From assembly GCA_904063045.1 (NCBI GenBank), contig CAJFCJ010000013.1:788156-852155 (forward strand): a stretch of 64,000 bases of DNA, written 5' to 3'. Shown piece after piece: positions 36,548 through 48,362 of this stretch. A model generated the notes under the pieces. It was not told where the DNA came from, did not search any database, and saw nothing but the letters and a program-made list of their open reading frames with translations. The translations under genes and the position numbers were made by a program. Source of the DNA: Dimorphilus gyrociliatus (Eukaryota; Annelida; Polychaeta; Dinophilidae). Position 1 is the stretch's first letter; every line of letters starts with the position of its first letter.

Positions 36548-38804
36548 ATGAGTCATAAGAGTCTTCACCGTTCGCTCAAATATCTTTTGAATTTTCAATC
36601 CTTCAACAATGGAAATTATATGCTACCTTTAAAAAATGCTCGGTAAATTCCTTTTTTTCAATATTCTCTATTATCTATATATATTAGTAGGTAAATATAT
36701 GCAAAAATATAATATAATATAAAATATATATTTTTCATTTTAAAGAAACGCTAGTACGATGCATTTTATAAAAAATGAGCTATTAAATATAACTGGAAGA
36801 AATCAGCAGAGGGATGATCTTAGAATGTTTCTTAAAGAGGTTTGTTTTATAAATTTAATATATTATGTATTGCTGAATGCAATGTTGAAATTAAAAAAAA
36901 AAGAGAGAAAATGATTTAATATCTCTGTTAAAATAGATTGGAACCGATCCAAAAGAAGCTAGGTTTTGGATGAAACAATTTACAGCCGCAGTCGACCCTT
37001 TCAAACCATTTGCTATTGTTCAAATCGACAACCATGTATTTACTAACAGAGAATCAGTAAGAAATTATCTTTTTCAGTCTCTTTTTATGGACTATTTAAC
37101 TATTCATGCAATATAGGTTAAGAAATTGGGATCATATTTATCTTTCCTGCAAAGAAATGGTATGAAAGTGATGATTGTTCACGGATCTAATGGTTTTCCT
37201 CACGCTAAACCAACAAATCTTCAGGTATAATTCTCGTTGCTATAAATTATTGAAATAGTATGAAGAATATATTTATTATCTCATATAGACTTATCGTAGA
37301 GAAATTACAAATAATACAATGCTACTCGTTAGCATTTTAGAGTCTTTTGGAGCTGAAGCTAGACCAATATTTGGTGGCCATAATGTTTTGCAAGCCGATA
37401 GAATAAATTGGTAAATATTTTATCATTTATACTATATATACTGTGTATACATAGTTTTTATCCATTTCCTTTTCTTCATTAGTAATAATTTCTACGGAAG
37501 AGTAACTGAAATTAATAGAGACGTTATAAAATGGGCTTTACAATCTGGACATATTCCAGTTATTGAGGTAAATACAATTTTTCTTGTCTTTTCCGCTTGT
37601 CCTCCTTATTGTTCTATTTACTTTTTTTTTTCCTTCGTATAACTCTTTTTCTTATGTTTTTTATTGATAATCTATTTATTCAATATCCAGGCAATTGGTG
37701 AAACAGCTGATGGCCAATTATTAAATATTGATTTATGGGAGACTGTTGTAAAACTTTCAACTATATTTGTTCCTCAAAAAGTTATTAACGTGAATAAAGT
37801 TGGAGGAATTTTTGACGAAAATGGCAGAGTAAATATTATTTTATTATTGTTAACGTTGTTAACTGTTTTTTTGTTTTTTTTTTAGATTATTCCGAATATT
37901 AATTTTCCAAATGATTTGGAAAGTTCATTTAGTAAATCATGGTGTACTCCAGAATTAAAGGATAAAATTAGTAATATATCCGAATTATTACAACTACTAC
38001 CAAATGAGTGTTCAGTTGTTATTACTTCTCCAACAAATATTTTGACTGAACTTTTTACGCATAACGGTAAATAGTTTGTTAAAATTAACTTAATTCAATA
38101 TCTATGTTAAGTATTATATTATATTTTGTTTGTTTATTTGTTTTTTTATAGGGGCTGGAACAATGCTAAGATCTTCCGATAAGGTTTTAAAACTGGATAG
38201 CTTAAAGGCCATTGATGACGGTAAATTAACGACCCTACTCAATAAATCATTTAAGAAGAATCTTAAGAAATCTTATTTAACTTCTATTGAAGAAAGACCA
38301 CATACAATTTATTTATCTACTAGGTACTATCTCTTATCAGATTTGCCGTACTGTACATCCGTTTAATGGTTTTTCACTTTTATATTTGAATAGTTATTCA
38401 GCAGCAGCAATTATAACAATTGATAAGGAAGTTCCAATTCCGTATTTATGTAAATTTGCAATTAGTGAGACGAAACAAGGTGAAGGAGTTAGTGATCTGC
38501 TTTGGAAAATGATTAAACAAGACCATTCTAAGTTATTTTGGAGATCTCGATGGGATAATAGGATAAATCCTTGGTAAATATAGTATATTTCTATTTTAAA
38601 TGGCCAATACTAAAGGTTAATCTATTTTTTTGCTTTTTTTGTACTTTAAGGTATTTTAAACGATGCGAAGGTTCGTGGAGTAATGGAAAATGGACAGTTT
38701 TTTGGTATGGTATAAATAATCATCAAGAAAGTAGTGCTCTAATTGAACACGCACTTAGCTTACCAGATTGTTTTAATGTTGAAACATTACACTCTTCGGT
38801 ATAG
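36548..38804 (+). CDS. NAGS: N-acetylglutamate synthase, mitochondrial
   Basis: Catalyses acetyl-CoA + glutamate to N-acetylglutamate, the allosteric activator of carbamoyl-phosphate synthetase in animals. Eleven exons give 482 residues: 36548-36642, 36746-36839, 36937-37056, 37117-37224, 37289-37410, 37483-37567, 37691-37828, 37886-38066, 38152-38323, 38394-38573, 38651-38804. Exon 1 (MSHKSLHRSLKYLLNF) is basic, hydroxylated and free of acidic residues, as in mitochondrial presequences. An amino-acid-kinase-like domain follows (IGTDPKEARFWMKQF, KVMIVHGSNG, GHIPVI), then a C-terminal GNAT domain (EGVSDLLWKMI, LFWRSRWDNRINPWYF with the family's FWRSR..NPWYF signature, and GKWTVFWYG). The ATG has no in-frame alternative that keeps the presequence. 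Length is slightly below vertebrate NAGS (~530). Confidence 0.94.
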
Positions 38805-39956
38805 AAATTTATAAGATTTTTAACAGAAAAAGATATTGAAATTAGATAACTATTATTTTGTTATCTCGATATTACCATATTATTCGTACTCTTTAATCGT
38901 TCTTGTATTATTATCAATAATTATGTGTCTTTTTAACAAAACAAAAACCTCTTACTAACGAACAATGTCATTTCTGAAAGCATTGAATTTTATGTTAAAT
39001 ATGAAAATTTATATATATATATATATATAAATTTATATATTATACATATATATGTTGTATATTTATATATATATACTGTATCATATGTATATTATATATA
39101 CAGTATATAAATAAAGAATAAACTATAAAATGTTATAATGAATATGCTATATAAATAATTATAAAATTCCTATTTCTCTTTGACAGAGTACCTCTCCTTG
39201 ATATTGTTTTTTATTAATAATCCCACGTCGCCGTGTTGGTGGAATCTACCCCTGAGATATTACGGATAATCTTTTTTCTGTAGAAGTCTGACTGTTTTCA
39301 ATCTTTTTTAAGAAGTATTCTTAGGGTATAATCTATTGCTTTATAATCTAAGAAGATTTTAGGGGGAGGATTATAAAGGTTAATTAATAAGCTGCTCTTA
39401 CGACGTTTGCAATTAGACACCCACCGATATAATAATTAGTATATTTAGTTCGTTAAACGGTCTTGACCTTTAAGTAAGAGTTTCTTAGTAATTATAAAAA
39501 TAGAAAGAATAATAGGAAAGTGAGGTCATCTAAGACGAAAGTAAAACAATAATGTTCATTTACTTTCTTTAAGATTTAATAGCAATAGGTGCAAATTTTT
39601 TTATCAGCTGTGTGAAAAAAAACACTTTAAAAGAATAGCAAAATAATTACGGTTTTGCTTAGAACAATCGTAACTATTTGATAAGATGTAGTAAACTTTT
39701 CTCTTTTTATCGTATCTATTTTCTTCATCTCTTTTTTTTCTCCTAGAGTCAACTGTCCAGTTTGATAAAAGAGATGGGTTTTTTTTGTGATAACAAAAAT
39801 ATATCGTTTATTCAAGTTTTTTAACAAATAGTTAATATATTCAAAGAAATAGAACCAATTTCAGTGTTTATAAAAAAAATGGCTTTCAAAGAACAGAATA
39901 CAAAATAAGTGTTAAACTGTCTTTTTGCTTTGTTTTTTCATAAACGTAGATTGATA
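38805..39956. other. convergent intergenic region, AT-repeat rich
   Basis: NAGS and COQ9 end tail to tail. An AT-rich block at 39005-39116 includes an 11-base inverted repeat (ATATACTGTAT near 39071 and ATACAGTATAT near 39098) and the likely NAGS poly(A) signal AATAAA at 39110-39115. The likely COQ9 signal is TTTATT at 39807-39812. No genes seen. Confidence 0.5.
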
Positions 39957-40765
39957 TTATCTTCGTTTACTATTAAATCCAATTGTATTTTTGAATACTT
40001 CGAACAGAGCGAAGAAGTTATCAACACTCTGCTCTCCCATATTTCCCGTATCTCTTATAAATTTTCCAACAGTTGAGAGATCTTTTAAACGCCTATCTAA
40101 AAATTTCCAAGTTGCGTTAAAATCTTCAGATGTATCTTGAATCATATAGAATTCACTAGATTTGTAAACTGCTGCTAAAAGACCTCGTTTGGTATACCAG
40201 TTAATATCAGTAGATTTATCGCCTGCCTCGTACCATATATCGTCACAAAGTTGGGCTAAAAGTTTTAAAGATTCTGGAGCATTTTGGGGTAGTGCCATTT
40301 TTGCCATAGCGTTAGGCCAGTTACCAATAAATGGTGAATTTAATCTTAATCTATATTCGACAGCATCACGAATGAACGATGTCATATTTTTTTGAACGAT
40401 TTCTTTTTCAGTTTTCAAATGATTTACTAAATCCTGGTTGCAATGAGCATAAAAACCATGAATAAGATCGATGCCTCCTTTCGGAAAGAGGCCATGTGCA
40501 GTCGATGGTAGGCCAACAGATTTCGCTCCTATTAGAAATAGTAATTGTTTATCTAGGCTATTGAAAGTTGAAAAGGTCAAACTATACCTTCAGCAAGAGA
40601 AGTAGTAGTCCAACCGTGCTGCGGTACGAATTTAAGTGAGGCTAGCAATACACGAGTTCTTACGTCATTGTCGTTTTCCTGATCAGGTGCCTCGGATAAA
40701 AATCTTTTTTGTGATAGAGATAAGCGTAAATGCCTTGGAATTATTTGTCTTGACAATTTATACAT
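39957..40765 (-). CDS. COQ9: ubiquinone biosynthesis protein COQ9
   Basis: Lipid-binding accessory protein of the mitochondrial coenzyme Q synthome that works with the hydroxylase COQ7. Two exons (40765-40588, 40528-39957) joined by a 59-base phase-1 intron give 249 residues. The N-terminus (MYKLSRQIIPRHLRLSLSQ) is a typical mitochondrial presequence. Family landmarks: RVLLASLKFVPQHGWTTTSLAEG, GLPSTAHGLFPKGGIDLIHGF, SPFIGNWPNAMAKMALP, LAQLCDDIWYEAGDKSTDINWYTKRGLLAAVYKS (shortened here to its recognisable core WYTKR), and QDTSEDFNATWKFLDRRL. It is shorter than human COQ9 (~318), mainly at the N-terminus. It is arranged head to head with Mondo/MLXIP, 304 bases between start codons. Confidence 0.93.
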
Positions 40766-41069
40766 GTTTAAATACTAAGTCTTAAGCTATCAGTTTGACC
40801 TTGACTATTACGAAAATCCAAGAGTTTTTTTCGTACAATTTTATTGTGGGTTAAAGTATATTATTAAAAGAAAGGTTTTTTATATGATATGTTAAGAATA
40901 TTTAAACTTTGTAAAAATATATTTTCATTTATCTAGAAAATCGTACATTGTCTTTTCTGATTGGTTGTTCTTAAATTGCACACAGATTGAAAATGGCGAC
41001 CATTGAGCAAAAAAACACAAGCAGTCACAATTGAGAGCACACCTAGAATGCCTACAAGTACAAAACAGA
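40766..41069. promoter_or_regulatory. shared divergent promoter of COQ9 and Mondo/MLXIP, with two uORFs
   Basis: A 304-base gap between divergent start codons. The Mondo leader contains a YY1-like AAATGGCGAC at 40991-41000 whose ATG opens a 13-codon uORF (40993-41034). A second ATG at 41048 opens a 20-codon uORF (41048-41110) that overlaps the main start at 41070 in another frame. Confidence 0.55.
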
Positions 41070-44000
41070 ATGGAGGCGGAACAATTCACATCATCGCTTG
41101 TAGGACGTGAGGAGGATGATTCCAATTGGGATCGTGATGACAATACGATTCACAGTGGTCATTTTATGGTAAGTCGTGTTCACTCGGGCGAAGAAGAAGA
41201 AGGAGAAGAAGATGCCATCAGCCCGAAGAATACTGATCAAAGAGGTTATGACTTTACAAGTGCTGAACTGGATACAAGCAAAATTTATTTGTTTGGAAAT
41301 AGAAGCACAAATACTTTGACAGTAGAAAAGGAATTAACTACACTATTCGATTGTCTAACTATAGCATACAGGTTCTTATTAATACAAGGACAATTGATTT
41401 TAATTGTAATTAACAATTTCTTCTTTCGTTTTTATTAAAGTGCAAAATTAACTTCTCCTAAATGGAAACGTTTTAAAGGTGTAAAACTGCAATTAAAGGA
41501 CAAAATCCGCCTAAATAATATTATCTGGAGAGAATGGTATATGCAATATATACAGAATCGACATCCTGTTATTTGTCGATTTTCTGCTCCAATTGCTGAT
41601 GAGACGCATGCTAAACCAGAGGTAAGAAATGCAAGCTCATATTTCGTGTTTTTTTTATAAAAAAAAATCAATACATATTTAAAATATTAAAGGCTGTAGT
41701 TTTGGAGGGTAAATATTGGAAACGAAAGCTGGAGAATGTAACGGCGGAGTATAAGAAATGGCGCTCCTATTCTATGCATCAATTAAAGTTTAAAAATAAT
41801 GACCTTCTTGATATTTTTGCGGTATGTATCTAAAAAAGAAATGGCATTTCTATATCGTTTATATATAGTGTTCATATTACTTTTTTTATACGTCATTAAT
41901 GTTTTTCACTTTAGCATACCAGAAAGGATTCGCGAGACAGCGATTCATCTCTCCCGCTGTTCAATATAAACTCTAACCTTTCAACTATTATGAATGAGAT
42001 TATGTTTGATCAGCCGGAGGATATGGATTTCTCCGCCGATACTCTTTTCTCCAGTTTTTCTGTTCTTCCTTTTCCTAATCCGAAGGAAATATGTTAGTAA
42101 AAATAATAAATATAACATGATATTCTTATTATATATATTAAACAGTAGAGATATTGTTTTTTCTATTTTTGTAATTAATCTTATCTAATAATATCAATAT
42201 GTAAACAAAATATCTTTTTTTTACGTTAAGCCAACGCTCCAGTTCCCGCTGACGCTATTCAACCTGGCTTAGTTCAACTACAGCCTAACATTGATGAGTT
42301 AATGGAAATTGACGGTAACGGTACCGAAAAAATAAATTAAAATTGCTAATGACTTAATTATTTCAATCGCTTACATATTTCTTTTGTATTCAACCAGATA
42401 TATTCATAAATGGAAACGTTTCGATGTCGCAATCTCATTCAGTGGCTGAACCTGCAGCACCATCTGTGTCCTATACACCAACGTCTTTCTCATCTAGTCC
42501 GTCACTGTTTCGAGTTGCGGCTCCTGCCCAGCAGACTGCACAGAATACATCATTAAACGCTCTCCTGAACGCTTCGTGTATGTTAGGAAATTTTCCGTTA
42601 TTTATGTGATTAATTAAATGTTTATTTTTTATAGCAGCGAATAGTCAGCAGCAGTTGATACAAACCGTCCAGCCGATAGTAGTTTCCAGCGACTTATTAA
42701 ATCTAATAGTGCAGCAGTCTTCCGCTCCGGTACAATTGGTAACAAATACGACGCAATCTCAGCCTATCAAAATTGAAGAGACGCCCGTTTCGCCTCCTAT
42801 ACAACCATTTATCAATGATCAATTACGAACATTAGCTAAGAATAATACACCTAAACCACCGCCGGCGGTATCATCAACGTTGACGAGTAAGCCAACTGTG
42901 CAGCAACTCTTAGAGATGAAATCCAATCAGACGAAAATTTCTTCGCAAATTCAGGAAACGAGTCATCAATTACCAGCTACGACACCGAATAGCGAATTTA
43001 GAATTCCAAGAAATCCTCCGACAATAAGTAATAACACACATTTTCAAAACAACTTACAAAAGAAAAGGGTAGTTATTGTAGAGCCTCAACAGTCTAAGCA
43101 AAATCAATCGAAAAATAAGATACTCGCCAATCTATTGACTGGAACTCCAACACAATATCACTTGAACCACGAGCAGGTTAAGAAAGAAAAAAGCTATATA
43201 CCAATAAAACCAGCAACTAATGCAACTGTTTCATCATCTCAGTCGATAATAAATCAGATATCACCATCTTCGTCTGTTTTAATTAATCGGATATTCACTG
43301 AAAGGCAAACAGTCAACGATTTTCAACGTCAAGTTTTGATAAACGCGGCTGGAGATGCGTGTCAACCACCGGTTTTACAACCCCAATCTCCTATTACATC
43401 GACTACTGTTCAACAACCTACAAATTATACTAAGGCGCCTATGTCCCCTCCAACAAGTCAAGTTTGCGTAACTGTAGAAAGAGATTCTAATCGCAGAAAG
43501 TTAGGTCATAAGAATGCCGAACAAAAGAGAAGAGTTAACATCAAATACGGCTTTGATATGCTGCACGAGTTGGTTCCTTCTCTGAACTCTACTGCAGGTG
43601 GTTCGGGCAAAGTCTCTAAGGCTGTAACCTTGACAAAGGGAGCTGAATATGTACGAAAACTTAAAGCAGATAGGCAAAAATGTGACACTGAAATGGAATC
43701 TTTGAGAAAGCAAATCGAAGAGTTAAACAACGAAATCAGTAATTGCCAGGCACAATTACCCGCAACTGGCGTACCAGTAACCAGACAACGAGCGGACCAT
43801 ATGAAGAATATGCTCAACGATTACGTAAAGAAGAGAACTCTATCTAATTGGAAGTTTTGGATATTCTCCATTATCATAAAGCCACTTTTTGATACTTTCA
43901 GGGATATGGTTTCAACGGCCAGTGAAGCGGAAATGTGCCGTACAGTTTTGGCCTGGCTAGAGCAGCATTGTTCTCTTGTTCAACTTCGACCTGGTGTACT

Positions 44001-44100
44001 ATCTTCCCTAACAGAATTAAGCACAAAAACAGCTATTCTAACAGATCCTTCAAAAGTTCCAGAGCAGGCAACTTTAGCCGTTCAAGCGGTTAAGCATTGA
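41070..44100 (+). CDS. MLXIP: Mondo/MLXIP-family bHLH-leucine zipper transcription factor
   Basis: Glucose-responsive activator that dimerises with Mlx on carbohydrate response elements (MondoA/ChREBP family). Seven exons (41070-41371, 41441-41621, 41693-41821, 41915-42092, 42231-42314, 42398-42577, 42635-44100) give 839 residues. The N-terminal Mondo conserved regions are clear: IHSGHFMVSRVHS, SPKWKRFKGVKL, KDKIRLNNIIWREWYMQY, KPEAVVLEGKYWKRK, and QPNIDELMEI. A Gln/Ser/Thr/Pro-rich activation region follows. The bHLH begins near residue 639 (RRKLGHKNAEQKRRVNIK), with a leucine zipper (LRKQIEELNNEI) and the C-terminal WMC/dimerisation region (LSNWKFWIFSIIIKPLF, WLEQHCSL). The start at 41070 was chosen because it is the first ATG in the homologous frame; the family's invertebrate single-copy Mondo could equally be called MLXIPL-like. 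Confidence 0.95.
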
Positions 44101-44246
44101 CAGTTTTTTTTTCTTTGAAAAAAATTAAGATTTTTTTCGTTTACAAAACAGGAAAGAATTTGATAAAATCTTTTCACTCTGTTTTTAAACAACGCTCAAT
44201 GATATGTTAATGATAATGACGTTAGTGACTGTTGCGGCGATGTAAC

Positions 44247-44406
44247 CTACTACTACTACTATTACTATTACTACTACTACTACTATGACAATGGTGGTGA
44301 CGACGACGACGATGAAGACAGTTTCGATAGTGATGACGACGACGACGACGATGATGATGATGATATTGTTGTTGATGACGATGATGACGACAACAACAAC
44401 AACTAA
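44247..44406. repeat. compound trinucleotide repeat (TAC)n / (GAC/GAT)n / (CAA)n
   Basis: Successive blocks of TAC, then GAC and GAT triplets, then CAA triplets in the Mondo 3' flank, about 150-300 bases past the stop codon. Probably part of the 3' UTR. Confidence 0.85.
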
Positions 44407-44658
44407 ATGTTGGTGAGAATGAGGATATTGGCGATGTTTTTTGTTTACTATTTCCTTATTGTAAGGCGTACATACTCTTCAAAATTAATGTTATAAAATA
44501 TCAATGTCAAATGTATGTTAAATTAAGATTATTATCAATTATAATTATCAATTTCTTTTTTTAAATTTCTCCCTTTTTCCGCCATAAGTGAGACAGCGAT
44601 GAGGCAGCATCAATGCAATTTTCATATATCATTTCATTTCTTGCATAATTATATATAC

Positions 44659-44693
<35 letters not shown>

Positions 44694-44752
44694 TAAATAA
44701 GATCGATTGTAGTAGTGGAAACATAAAATGACAAAAAAACTTATATATTTAC

Positions 44753-44756
<4 letters not shown>

Positions 44757-44791
<35 letters not shown>
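44757..44791. repeat. (AT)n microsatellite
   Basis: Perfect AT run of about 17 units, with similar runs close by on both sides. Confidence 0.9.
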
Positions 44792-44792
<1 letters not shown>

Positions 44793-44916
44793 CTTTTTTT
44801 TTAGTAATTTTTGAATCATTCACTACTTTTTCGATTTAAATGAAAAAATAATAAAACAATTGTTTTTGTGAAATATGCTTTTCTTTTGTTTCTTTATATG
44901 TCGTTTATATGATGGA

Positions 44917-44956
<40 letters not shown>

Positions 44957-45629
44957 TATATAATTTATCTAAGCAGTGATGACAAGTATTTGGTAATATT
45001 ATTTGCAAATATATCAAGCTTTTTTTCTCGTTCTGTTACAATACTGCTTTTCTTTTCTGACAAAAAAAAGAAGATTTTTTCATTTTTGATCATCAATAAG
45101 GACAATCTATATAAAACGAAAAACTCTGAATATTTAACAATATGATTTAAACCAAAGGTTAAATTCATGCAATACATTGTATTGATTTTTAGAAACGAAA
45201 CAACTATTATGGGCGGCTTGGAAAGGGGAGGTAGTACAAAATATGCGATTTAGAAATAACTGGCACAATTCTTAAATGAATTGTATATGAAAGAAAAAAA
45301 AAGATTACAATGGAATTTCGATAAGATAATAGTCCTTCTCTTAATCAAAATGAATATTTTAATTATTGTACTATTATTCTTTTTTTTTGTTTTTGAAGTA
45401 CAGAACAGAAACTAGAACTTAATGTTTCGTTTTGTTTTTTTCATAAACAATTTTTTGCATATGATGAAAAAAATCACATATTTTTATAGATTGTAAACGA
45501 AATTAACATAATTAAGTGTAATAAATTTTGTAGTTATAATAGTTTATGCATTTGTTTCCTTTGTTATACAGTATATATGCAGTATATATACTTGAAGATG
45601 GAAAAAAAGAGAGAGATATTCATTTATTT

Positions 45630-47920
45630 TTAGGGAGGATTGGTAAAACTGAATAAAACTTGTTTTGTAATATATTCATGATTTTTCCAATAATTATCGC
45701 AGACAGTTTCAACAACTCCTGCTCTAGTATTTTCGTGGCGTGTGAATTTCACCTTTTTCTTCTTTAGGTAAGGAGTTTCTTGATATATAACCTCTTGCTT
45801 TCGACCCAAACTCCTTACTGCCTTTTGAATATCAAGAAAGTTCTTGCTAACCTCCGTTAAAGGACCTATCAATTTCATAGCACCCTCAAAGTCTCCGTTT
45901 AACCTGCATCGGTGTAAAGTTTCTAAAATATTCTTTACATTTGTATTAATAAACGGAGCCATTTTCTTTCTATCGCATTTTATGTACAAGTCTCCACTTG
46001 TCTTATCTGTGTCAAAGTCAAAAGGGCTATTTTCCAAGGACATAGCGTAGCTCAGAAAAAGAAATCTAGCCAAACAGTGGCTATAACACCAGGCCTTAGC
46101 TTTATCAATGTATAAAGTAAGGCCTTCAACTCCGTTTAACACGGCATTCATTAGCATAACCCATTGAATATCTTCGAGTTCGTAGTCTTCTCCAATATCA
46201 AAAATATCCATAATATCGTCGGCGGTTGTTAAAAATATTGATAAACATTGTCTCCGAAAAGTCTCCACAAGGACCGCCTTATCTCCGAATTTCCTCCTGA
46301 AAGAGTTGGGTGGTTCGTACCATTCATCGACTAACTCGCTTGGTAAATGAATTCTTCTATCTCCGCTGATAAAATAGAATTTTCCTCTTCTCTAGATCAA
46401 CAAATAAAATGTTAAAATACGAGTAAGAAAAGATAAAATCAATTCTATTACAAGACCTCTATAATTTCTCCAGCGGTCCATTCGCCCACAACACTTCTCA
46501 AGACCATATCGACCTTATGACAGTACAAACTTCCTATTTCGAATAAATCGTCCTCGTCCTCATCAAAACGAAACACAGCGCGAGACAATTCAATATGTCT
46601 ATAGGTAAGATCTATCACATTCTCGAAGAAAATCTTCTTCAATCCTTCGGCTTTTGGATCTACGTTATTTATTATTCACAGGCGATAGCTTTTAAATAAA
46701 AACGATTGTAAGACAAGTACTCACAAGCATCCTCTATGGTGTAATAGGGTATTCCTGGTCCATACCTGAGCAATCTAACGAATATAATTTCGGTTCCTTT
46801 TTCATTTAGATTAAGATTATAATCAATATTACAATTTGGTATCAAATTTGATAGATACCCAACTCTTTTTGTTAGAGAATCCATTCTAGTACCCCATCTA
46901 TCGCTGCGAATGCCAATAAAAGTTCTAAAAAGTCCCCTTGATCTCGTACGATCCCAATGCCTTTCGATAAATCCGGTTGAAAAGATAATCTTAGATTCGT
47001 AGGCCAATTTCCGAGCCTTTTGATGCTCGCTTGCGCTGCCTTTCTTAAAGTATTTCAGATATGCTTTAATCATATCTTTTGGGGCACTGGACATAAGGAG
47101 AATCCCCTCCAATTGGTGAACAATCTCATTCAGTATCTGAAAATATGAATCATAAAGGGGTCTAACAATTATTCTCTTTCCGGTTCTCGTCTGATATTCT
47201 ATAGGCCTACAGGGGACATCTTCTGTCTGACCAATATGAACATCGTAACAATTATCAATAGTTAGATGTTTCTCCATTCTAGTATTTAGGCTGGTTTTTC
47301 CTTTCGCTTCCAGGAATTCATTAACATCCATAATATCCTTTAGAGTACAATCGGGCGATATAATTTTCATATCTTCAGTTGTCCAGGAGAATAGGTCAAT
47401 ATATGCTCCCGTAAGATTTTTCCAAGCTGGATCTGATGCTAAAAGATCCGAAGGTGAAATATTCATGGTCATACTGTAAATATTCTCAAAGACGCTAAAA
47501 GCCAAATCGAAAGGCAAGTAGAAATTGGCTTGTTCAAAGTAATCGTAGGTACCGTAATTGCTCATAAAGGAAGATGCAAAATCGAGAAACTCTTCATATT
47601 CTTCATTGGAGACTATACCCCGATACGCAGCCGATCGAACATCGAACATTCTATTATTTTCAAGCATATGAATTATTCTCCAAAAGAGGAGAAAGGATGC
47701 ATTCGAACTCTAAATAGATTTTCGTAAAATTAATTAAAATATATTTGATTAAGTTTTTTCGAAGAGAAGTTAAACGAACCTGATACATGCTTATTAACGA
47801 TCCCATATCACAGATTTTCATCAATTTATAAACATACAATTGTTCACTTTCCGATAACTTTTCCATATCATCTTTGACGTCTAAACGACAAACAATCTTC
47901 TCTGATCCGCCGTATGCCAT
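45630..47920 (-). CDS. DPP3-like M49 paralogue without zinc site (predicted pseudoenzyme)
   Basis: Four exons (47920-47780, 47709-46725, 46659-46457, 46391-45630) give 696 residues. It aligns with the intact DPP3 next door over its whole length. Examples are LYVYKLMKICDMGSLISMYQ against LYAHYLAQAGHYGSLVCLYQ, then FLEAKGKTSLNTRMEK and KGSASEHQKA. Two of its three introns sit at the same positions and phases as in DPP3. The zinc site is gone. The stretch equivalent to HELLGHGSG reads RSVVGEWTA (Arg430 and Glu435 replace both His, Ser replaces the catalytic Glu). The stretch equivalent to EECRAE reads ETFRRQ, with Thr487 at the third ligand. The frame is open throughout, so it looks like a maintained non-catalytic paralogue, perhaps a binding or scaffold protein. 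Start at MAYGGSEK fits the DPP3 length; an upstream in-frame codon adds 15 residues. Confidence 0.88.
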
Positions 47921-48362
47921 TCTATTTTCAATGAATATTACTTCTAATAAACCACTTACTATCAATGAAATTACAATATTAAATAACAGCTATTCTCTTT
48001 TTTGAAATTTTAACATTACGCCAATTTATCACGCATGCGCAAAGCGTCTACAAAGTATTCTCTTTTTAACTAGTACATTCATTCCATTTGTTCGATTTCC
48101 AAATAAATAGTTTCGTAGCACAATATAAATATCATTTTATTCATGCTTCAATTACAAACTATGCAAAAGTCAAACAGTTATTTGTTGCTATTAGAATATA
48201 AATTGATATGACCGACTTGTAAAGATTTTTCAGACTATCAGTAGTATTATTAATATAAGATAATTATACTTAGATATTTAAAAAAGAGGACTATTTTGTT
48301 TGTAACTTTTTCCTTGTTTTCAGCTTCAAAGTAATTTAAACGCTGACAGAAATTTAAATCAC
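47921..48362. other. spacer between the tandem DPP3 paralogues
   Basis: A 442-base gap between the start codon of the pseudoenzyme and the stop codon of intact DPP3, both on the minus strand. It must hold the downstream copy's promoter. No frames of interest. Confidence 0.5.

Larger units (their letters stand above)
44101..45629. other. 3' region of Mondo and intergenic DNA, simple-repeat rich
   Basis: Trinucleotide tracts are followed by several AT runs (44654-44695, 44757-44791, 44921-44951). Short frames here are coded by these repeats. The minus-strand AATAAA for the next gene (TTTATT at 45623-45628) sits directly after its stop codon. Confidence 0.55.

Noticed and set aside
44823-45177. 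Several overlapping 64-78 codon frames near 45 kb
   Set aside because: They are coded largely by AT dinucleotide repeats (Tyr-Ile runs).
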